This document shows, in pieces, positions 58,673 to 64,000 of a stretch of 64,000 nt of DNA. Position numbers and translations under genes: made by a program. Positions within the stretch are counted from its first letter, which is position 1; the number at the start of each line of letters is the position of its first letter. Source of the DNA: Agrobacterium vitis (lineage in GTDB: Bacteria; Pseudomonadota; Alphaproteobacteria; Rhizobiales; Rhizobiaceae); contig NZ_CP118261.1 of NCBI RefSeq assembly GCF_013337045.2, positions 62,001 through 126,000 of the forward strand. Reading direction: 5' to 3'. The notes under the pieces are model-generated. The model saw only the letters and a list, made by a program, of their open reading frames with translations, was not told the origin of the DNA and ran no database searches.

Positions 58673-59521
58673 ATGAAACTTGCCAGATTTGCGGTCGAAG
58701 GAAAAATCAGGCTCGGGAGGGTCGAAGGCGACTATGTCTTCGATCTCACGAATGTCGCGCCAGACCTGAATGGCTCCATGAAGCTCTTGATCGAAAGGTT
58801 GCACGAACTGCGATCTGCCATTCAGTCCGTGAATGCGCCCTGTTTCCAGCTATCCGAAGTACGTTTGCTTGCGCCGATCGATGATCCCCGCAAGTTTCTG
58901 GCCATCGGGATGAACTACAAGGCTCATGCGGAGGAGGCTGCCGCCGCGGGGATTCCGACACCGAAGTCGCAACTCTGGTTCAACAAGCAGGTCACCTGCA
59001 TCAATGGACCCTTCGACGACGTCGTGATCCCGAACGTCTCCGGAAAAGTCGACTACGAGGCAGAACTGGGTTTCGTCATCGGAAGACGGTGCCGGCATGT
59101 CAGCCGCGAGGACGCCCGATCCGTTATTGCTGGCTATTTCGTCGCAAACGACGTCACGGCACGTGACTGGCAGTTCCGCTCGCCCACCTATACACTCGGC
59201 AAGAGCTTTGACACGCATGGTCCGATCGGTCCATGGATCACCACCGACGATGAGATCGCTGATCCTCACGGTTTGACCCTTACCCTCTCCCTCAATGGTG
59301 AAGAGCGCCAGCGGACGTCGACCGGCGACATGATCTACAACATCTGGGATCAAATCGCCTACCTCTCAACCGTTATGACCCTCGAACCGGGCGATATCAT
59401 CGCAACCGGAACGCCGTCGAACGTAGGAATTGCGACAGAAACGTTCATGAAGCCGGGGGACGTCGTGCGGGTGGAGGTCAGCGGCCTCGGTGCAATCGAA
59501 AACCACTTTGTCGCCGAATGA
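58673..59521 (+). CDS. Fumarylacetoacetate hydrolase (FAH) family protein
   Basis: A 282-residue compact FAH-type enzyme. It has KFLAIGMNYKAHAEEA near 75, the metal cluster VDYEAELGFVIG near 125, NDVTARDWQ and TLGKSFDTHGPIGPW near 170, and EPGDIIATGTPSNVG near 240. It is the same subgroup as the gene at 29620. It starts 13 bases after the ADC-like gene, with AGGAAAAAG upstream. It likely hydrolyses or decarboxylates the ring-fission product. Confidence 0.88.
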   Translation: MKLARFAVEGKIRLGRVEGDYVFDLTNVAPDLNGSMKLLIERLHELRSAIQSVNAPCFQLSEVRLLAPIDDPRKFLAIGMNYKAHAEEAAAAGIPTPKSQLWFNKQVTCINGPFDDVVIPNVSGKVDYEAELGFVIGRRCRHVSREDARSVIAGYFVANDVTARDWQFRSPTYTLGKSFDTHGPIGPWITTDDEIADPHGLTLTLSLNGEERQRTSTGDMIYNIWDQIAYLSTVMTLEPGDIIATGTPSNVGIATETFMKPGDVVRVEVSGLGAIENHFVAE

Positions 59522-59532
59522 GGAGAAACGAC

Positions 59533-60978
59533 ATGAACGTAGATCTTTTGATTTCCGGAAGCAGCGTGCTCGCGTCACAAAACAAGACGTTCCAGCGGTT
59601 TAACCCCTATAATAACGAGGTCGCTTCAGTTGTAGCCGCCGGCTCACCGGAAGACGCGATCGCCGCGGTGCGCGCTGCACACCGGGCCTTTCCCGCTTGG
59701 TCTGCAAAAGGTCCGCATGAGCGACGAAAGCTCCTTCTCAAGGCGGCGGACCTTATGGAGCAGCGCTCCGGTGATTTCATCGCGGCTACGACTGAGGAAA
59801 CAGGTGCGACTGGACCTTGGGGCTCCTTCAACGTTGGAGTTGCTGCGAAGATGCTGCGAGAGGCGGCATCAATGACGACCCAGGTTACCGGGGAAATCAT
59901 CCCCAGCGAGAAGCCCGGCAGCATGGCAATGGCTGTCCGCCAGGCCGTTGGTGTGTGTGTTGGCATCGCTCCCTGGAATGCCCCGGTCATTCTCGGTACG
60001 CGCGCAATCGCCACGCCTTTGGCCTGCGGCAATACGGTGGTGCTCAAGGCATCCGAGATGTGCCCCCGAACCCATCGGATGATTGGCGAGGTGCTGAATG
60101 ACGCAGGAATTCCTGCAGGTGTTGTGAATGTCATAACGAATGCTCCCGAGGATGCCGCCCGCGTCGTCGAAGCGCTTGTTCGGGCGCCGGAGGTGAAGAG
60201 GGTGAATTTCACCGGTTCGACGCGCGTCGGCCGGATCATCGCAAAGCTGTGCGCGGAGGAGCTCAAGCCTTGCTTGCTGGAACTTGGTGGCAAAGCACCA
60301 TTCATTGTCCTCGACGATGCTGATGTCGAGAGCGCGGTCAACGGTGCGGCATTCGGGGCTTTCATGAACATGGGCCAGATATGCATGTCGACGGAGCGCA
60401 TCATCGTCGTCGAAAGCATAGCTGACCAGTTTACGAAGGCGCTTGCTGAGAAGGCCGGTAAACTGCCTGCGGGTGACCCCAGCGGCCCGAATGTTCTCGG
60501 GGCATTGGTGAGTCTCGAGGCTGCGTTGAAGATGGACGCAATCATTGCGGACGCCTTGGACAAGGGCGCTCAGATCGTTGCCGGCGGCAGACGGAATGGC
60601 GCCGTGGTCGAAGCAACAGTCCTCGATCATGTCACCCCGGCGATGCGGATATATAGCGAGGAGTCCTTTGGACCCGTCAAACCGATCATCCGTGTGAAGG
60701 ATGCGGAGGAAGCTGTCGCAATCGCAAACGACACTGAATATGGTCTTGCCGCTTCGCTTTATACGAACGATGTCACGGCCGGCTTGAGACTCGCGGCGCG
60801 GATAAAATCCGGCATTTGCCATATCAACGGACCGACAGTTGCCGATGAGCCGCAGATGCCTTTCGGGGGCGTCAAGGAATCAGGCTGGGGACGGTTCGGT
60901 GGCAAAGCCGCGATCTCGGAGTTCACCGACCTTCGGTGGATCACCATCGAAGATCCGAAGCAAGGCTATCCATTCTGA
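59533..60978 (+). CDS. NAD(P)-dependent aldehyde dehydrogenase
   Basis: A 481-residue intact ALDH. The catalytic Cys is in GQICMSTER near 283, the general-base Glu in LELGGKAPF near 250, cofactor motif FTGSTRVG near 228 and the C-terminal [18 protein letters not shown] 59533 follows AGGAG, placed just at the FAH stop; an ATG at 59518 overlaps that gene and would put the ribosome site inside the coding sequence. It probably oxidises a semialdehyde from ring cleavage. It is not close to the decayed ALDH at 9075. Confidence 0.9.
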   Translation: MNVDLLISGSSVLASQNKTFQRFNPYNNEVASVVAAGSPEDAIAAVRAAHRAFPAWSAKGPHERRKLLLKAADLMEQRSGDFIAATTEETGATGPWGSFNVGVAAKMLREAASMTTQVTGEIIPSEKPGSMAMAVRQAVGVCVGIAPWNAPVILGTRAIATPLACGNTVVLKASEMCPRTHRMIGEVLNDAGIPAGVVNVITNAPEDAARVVEALVRAPEVKRVNFTGSTRVGRIIAKLCAEELKPCLLELGGKAPFIVLDDADVESAVNGAAFGAFMNMGQICMSTERIIVVESIADQFTKALAEKAGKLPAGDPSGPNVLGALVSLEAALKMDAIIADALDKGAQIVAGGRRNGAVVEATVLDHVTPAMRIYSEESFGPVKPIIRVKDAEEAVAIANDTEYGLAASLYTNDVTAGLRLAARIKSGICHINGPTVADEPQMPFGGVKESGWGRFGGKAAISEFTDLRWITIEDPKQGYPF

Positions 60979-61163
60979 TTGAACCAGACTGCATTCCACC
61001 TGTTTGCTCGGGCCGGCGCCTGGCCCGCATCGCGCAGGCTGTCGGACTATTTGCCGGCCGACCGGGACGGCTTGGCGGCCGAGACCTCGCTGAGCCGGAC
61101 CCAAGCCACCCGCTATTGACGTTGTTTCGGTCGCAAAGGTGCCGCCGAGAACCGGAGAGGGAG

Positions 61164-61882
61164 ATGAAAAAAGTCGTTGCAAATCCACAGGAAGCTCTGA
61201 CCGAGATATTGTTCGATGGAATGACAATTATGGCCTGCGGCTTCGGTGTCTGCGGTATTCCCACCGTCCTTATCGAGGCAATCCGTCAATCGGGCGTGAA
61301 GGACCTCACAGTTATCTCGAACAATGCCGGCATCGACAATTTCGGACTGGGCATCCTGCTGGAAAGCCGTCAAATCCGAAAGATGATCTCCTCCTATGTC
61401 GGGGAGAACAAGCTGTTTGCCGCACAGTTCCTGTCTGGCGCACTCGAACTGGAATTTAACCCGCACGGAACATTAGCCGAACGGATTCGAGCAGGCGGTG
61501 CCGGAATTCCTGGGTTCTACACGAAGACAGGCGTTCGGACGGTCGTTGCTGAGGGCAAGGAAACGCGAATGTTCGGCGACGGCGAGTATATTTTTTGGGG
61601 ACCAGCCTGACCGCGGACCTCGCTATCTTCCATGCGTTTAAAGGGGACACTGAGGGTAACCTCGTCTATCGAAAAACCGTGAGAAATTTCAATCCGGTGA
61701 TGGCGATCGCGGCTAAAATGACCATTGCCCAGGTTGAGCACCTTGTGCCCGCGGGGATCATTGATCCTGACGGCGTCCATACATCCGGCATCTACGTACG
61801 GAGGATACTGCAGGTGCCGAATCCTGAAAAGCGGATCGAGCAACGGACGGTTCGGCCCAAACCACACCAGGCGCTTGCCTGA
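61164..61882 (+). pseudogene. CoA-transferase subunit A, frameshift at a T6G4 run
   Basis: From ATG 61164 (GGAGAGGGAG upstream) the protein reads as a 3-oxoacid or 3-oxoadipate CoA-transferase alpha subunit: [54 protein letters not shown]. After GDGEYIFWG the frame ends at 61610. The remainder ([30 protein letters not shown], then VPAGIIDPDGVHTSGIYV) is in the -1 frame to 61882. The change is at TTTTTTGGGG, 61591-61600. A -1 slip on that run would restore the protein. The subunit B gene beside it is also damaged, which favours real decay. Confidence 0.82.
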
Positions 61883-62563
61883 GATAGCGTGGTCCAGCGA
61901 ACAGATGGCTGCGCGAGCCGCGCGTGAGCTAAAAAGGCGGCTTCTACGTGAATTTGATAATCTGTATACCCACTCGTGGCAAACTTCATACCCCAAGGCA
62001 TGCAGGTGACGCTCCAGAGCGAGAACCGAATGCTTGGGATGGGGCCATTTCCCATCGACGGAGAAGAAGATGCCGATTTGATCAATGCCGGCAAGCAAAC
62101 CATCACAGAGGCGCCGAACACCAGTTACTTTTCGTCAGCGGAGAGCTTTGCAATGATCCGGGGCGGTTATATCGACCCGTCCATTCTTGGCGCGATGCAA
62201 GTTTCCGAACAGGGCGATCTGGCCGATTGGATGATTCCGGGAAAGATGGTGAAAGGCATGGGTGGCGCCATGGATCTCGTTGCCGGCGTTGAGCGCGTGA
62301 TCGTATCAATGGAACACCAGGCTGGTGGCGAGCCCAAGCTACTCGGTGAGTGCACGCTACCACTCACAGGGCGTCGGGTTGCCGATCTGGTTATCACTGA
62401 TCTCGGCGTGTTCGAAATCGATCGAAAGGGTAAAACGGGGATGTGCCTGATCGAATTGGCACAAGATGTGTCCTTGGCCGAAATCCGATCGAAGACGCCC
62501 GCGTCGTTCGGCGTCCGCCTTACTCCAGAAAGTCCGTTTAGTCTGTTCGGTCGGAACTCGTGA
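61877..62563 (+). pseudogene. CoA-transferase subunit B, frameshifted near the start
   Basis: Three frames carry the N-terminal region: SSEQMAARAARELK, then GGFYVNLIICIPT, then VANFIPQGMQVTLQSENRMLG. From 61976 the frame is open to 62563 (GPFPIDGEEDADLINAGKQT, GAMQVSEQGDLADWMIPG, VITDLGVFEIDRKG). The breaks lie near 61930 (an A5 run) and 61970. The catalytic Glu in SEN is kept, but the preceding LGIGIPT motif reads LIICIPT. With subunit A broken too, thioester activation by this pair is probably lost. Confidence 0.8.
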
Positions 62564-62917
62564 AAAGCTCTACTCGGCACTACCGCAACACGCACCCAGG
62601 TCATGTTTTGGCCAAAGAGTTGAACGGTGCCGACTGTGAACGAGCCGACCGGCACGGAGATCCTTCGCTGCCTCGTCCGCGACAAATACAGGTCGCAAGT
62701 CGGAGGAGCGATCACGACAACTCACTTAAGCGCGACACGAGCCTCGTCACCGGCCTCAGACTTGGCTAGGGCCGATTGACGTTCATGACCGAGCGCTCCG
62801 CGTCTTGAGGTAGAGCCATGCGGACATTCGTCGCTGTGCGCATGGCTTCGGCCGGCTGTGTTAGCACAGTTTTATCTTTTCGATGCGAAGCTGTACCACG
62901 GACGAATGGGGGTATTC
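62564..62917. other. Intergenic region without a recognisable gene
   Basis: Nothing with a ribosome site or known motif. It separates the end of the third catabolic cluster from the chemoreceptor gene and must hold the latter's promoter. Confidence 0.5.
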
Positions 62918-64000
62918 ATGCTGTCGATCAGGAACGTTCTCACAACGGTGTTTTTGCTGTTCAGCCTGGCGCTGTGTATTCTTTGCGGCGGCGCGCTGAA
63001 CGCTTCCTATTCCAGTTTCCGCACCTACAGCACCGTATCTGCCTACACGGCCGTCAACCGCGCCGTTTTCGATGTCCTTCTTGGTTACCGGCTGGAGCGT
63101 GGCCACAGCGTGACGGTTCTCGAAGCGACAATCGAGCAGGGACGCGCTCGGCTTCAGGATGTCCCTGTCGACCGGGCGATGGTCGATCAAGGCATGGCGG
63201 ATCTTAGAAAGGTCGAAGCGGGCATACAATCCGCCGAACTGGCCGGTTCCTTGAAGAGGATCAATGATTTCTATAAGGAGAACGAGACGCTCCGCAAACG
63301 GGCCGACGCACAGTTTTCCACCGAACTCGCCCTGCGGGATCAGGCTGTAGGCAAGGCCTATACGAGCTTCGGCCAAGAATTCCTGAAGGAACTTGAAGCT
63401 GCCTCTGCCATCACGGAGAGTAATATCCGCTCGCTCGACAACATGCTTGTCGATCTGTTGCAGATCCGCGCCGGCGCATGGGCCACCCGCGCAGCCGTCG
63501 GTGCGGCTTCCATCGTTCTGAACAAGGCGGCTACCACTCAACAGCCTCTCGCTTCAGACGATCTTGTAACGTTGATGACGCAGAATGGCCGGTCCTTCGC
63601 GAATTGGGATCAAGTTCGCAATCTTGTCGATCATCCCACAACCGACCGATCGCTGAAGGACAGCTTCAACACGGCGGACAACACCTACTTCAAGGGCCCT
63701 CTATGGGACCTTCGCAACTCGATGCATGCGGATCTCTTCAACGGCCGCGGTGCAAAAGTCGCCCTGAAGGACTGGCTGCCTGCGAGCAGCAAGGGTCAGG
63801 CCAGCGTGGCGGACGTCGCCCTGGTTGCGATGAAACTCCTCGATGAGAAGGCCCAGGGTCTGGCTCAATCCGCTCTCATGGGTGTCGCACTATACTTGGC
63901 CATCCTTCTGGGCGCGATCGGCATGACGATCGTGGGAATGTTCATCGTCATCCGGCGCGTGGCCATCCCTATCACGCGCCTGACCGAATGCATGAATAGC
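62918..64000 (+). CDS. Methyl-accepting chemotaxis protein, N-terminal part (runs off window)
   Basis: Open from ATG 62918 (GGGGG upstream) to the last base, 361 codons. It has an N-terminal membrane helix (LTTVFLLFSLALCILCGGAL), a periplasmic helical sensor of about 290 residues, and a second membrane helix (ALYLAILLGAIGMTIVGMFIVI). The start of a HAMP domain (RRVAIPITRLTECM) follows. The signalling domain lies beyond the window. The sensor is longer than the usual four-helix bundle and resembles the helical-bimodular or NIT-like type. It is not a copy of the decayed receptor at 10011. Confidence 0.82.
   Translation, partial: MLSIRNVLTTVFLLFSLALCILCGGALNASYSSFRTYSTVSAYTAVNRAVFDVLLGYRLERGHSVTVLEATIEQGRARLQDVPVDRAMVDQGMADLRKVEAGIQSAELAGSLKRINDFYKENETLRKRADAQFSTELALRDQAVGKAYTSFGQEFLKELEAASAITESNIRSLDNMLVDLLQIRAGAWATRAAVGAASIVLNKAATTQQPLASDDLVTLMTQNGRSFANWDQVRNLVDHPTTDRSLKDSFNTADNTYFKGPLWDLRNSMHADLFNGRGAKVALKDWLPASSKGQASVADVALVAMKLLDEKAQGLAQSALMGVALYLAILLGAIGMTIVGMFIVIRRVAIPITRLTECMNS

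Noticed and set aside
48138..60978. Assigning a named pathway (for example hydroxyphenylacetate or phenylpropionate degradation) to the third cluster
   Set aside because: Single motifs resemble HpaC, HsaA and MhpA proteins, but no complete known pathway set is present, so a substrate name would be a guess.
62861..63541. Minus-strand 226-residue frame near the window end
   Set aside because: Shadow of the chemoreceptor, which runs open on the plus strand to the window edge with membrane helices and a HAMP start.

Overview
The window looks like accessory DNA, a catabolic island or large plasmid or chromid segment, from an alphaproteobacterium, most likely in the Rhizobiales (Rhizobiaceae-like). 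This rests on the style of the genes: NitT/TauT-type ABC transport, chemoreceptors with rhizobial-type signalling domains, CpxRA-like and RND genes, strong GGAGG ribosome sites and ATGA-coupled operons. It is an inference; there is no rRNA or tRNA marker. By eye the first 25 kb is less GC-rich and holds more broken genes and insertion sequences than 30-46 kb, which suggests assembly from several sources.

Layout. 1-9 kb: a divergent, partial IclR regulator and a ring-cleavage cluster (LigJ-like amidohydrolase, two VOC dioxygenases, a group D flavin monooxygenase, aldo-keto reductase, FAH-family hydrolase, and a hydrolase-flavin reductase fusion). 9-12 kb: decayed aldehyde dehydrogenase and chemoreceptor genes. 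12.4-16.6 kb (minus): an MDR dehydrogenase, flavin monooxygenase and MFS transporter. 16.6-22.4 kb: a decayed LuxR-type remnant, an F420/NADP-reductase-like protein coupled to another flavin monooxygenase, and a TonB-dependent barrel that seems to lack its plug. 22.4-25.6 kb: an insertion-sequence graveyard (IS3, IS30, IS110) that has cut a secreted-protein gene and a PfkB sugar kinase. 25.9-29.4 kb (minus): a NitT/TauT-type ABC importer. 29.6-37.9 kb: a second catabolic operon (two FAH proteins, a VOC dioxygenase, an epimerase-like dehydrogenase, two SDRs, a HisD-like dehydrogenase), a GntR regulator and an FMN reductase. 38.2-45.9 kb: a CpxRA-like pair with a broken kinase, divergent from a complete RND efflux operon. 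46.3-47.4 kb: a frameshifted patatin-like lipoprotein. 47.4-62.6 kb: a MarR regulator and a third aromatic catabolic cluster (two-component monooxygenase, MFS carriers, OprB porin, SnoaL-like protein, GST, VOC dioxygenase, FAD monooxygenase, acetoacetate-decarboxylase-like protein, FAH, aldehyde dehydrogenase, broken CoA-transferase). 62.9 kb to the end: the start of a chemoreceptor.

The genes probably work as three parallel aromatic or cyclic-compound pathways. In each, hydroxylation is followed by VOC ring cleavage and FAH-family hydrolysis. Each cluster is next to a different regulator family (IclR, GntR, MarR), and each has candidate operator DNA that can be read from the sequence. Four TTCCG-N5-CGGAA-like sites with similar spacers tie the first cluster to the 17-19 kb genes. 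Two AT-rich CACAA...TGTG elements of nearly equal length tie the GntR gene to the second operon. A perfect 18-bp palindrome overlaps the -10 of the third operon. No substrate can be assigned from sequence alone.
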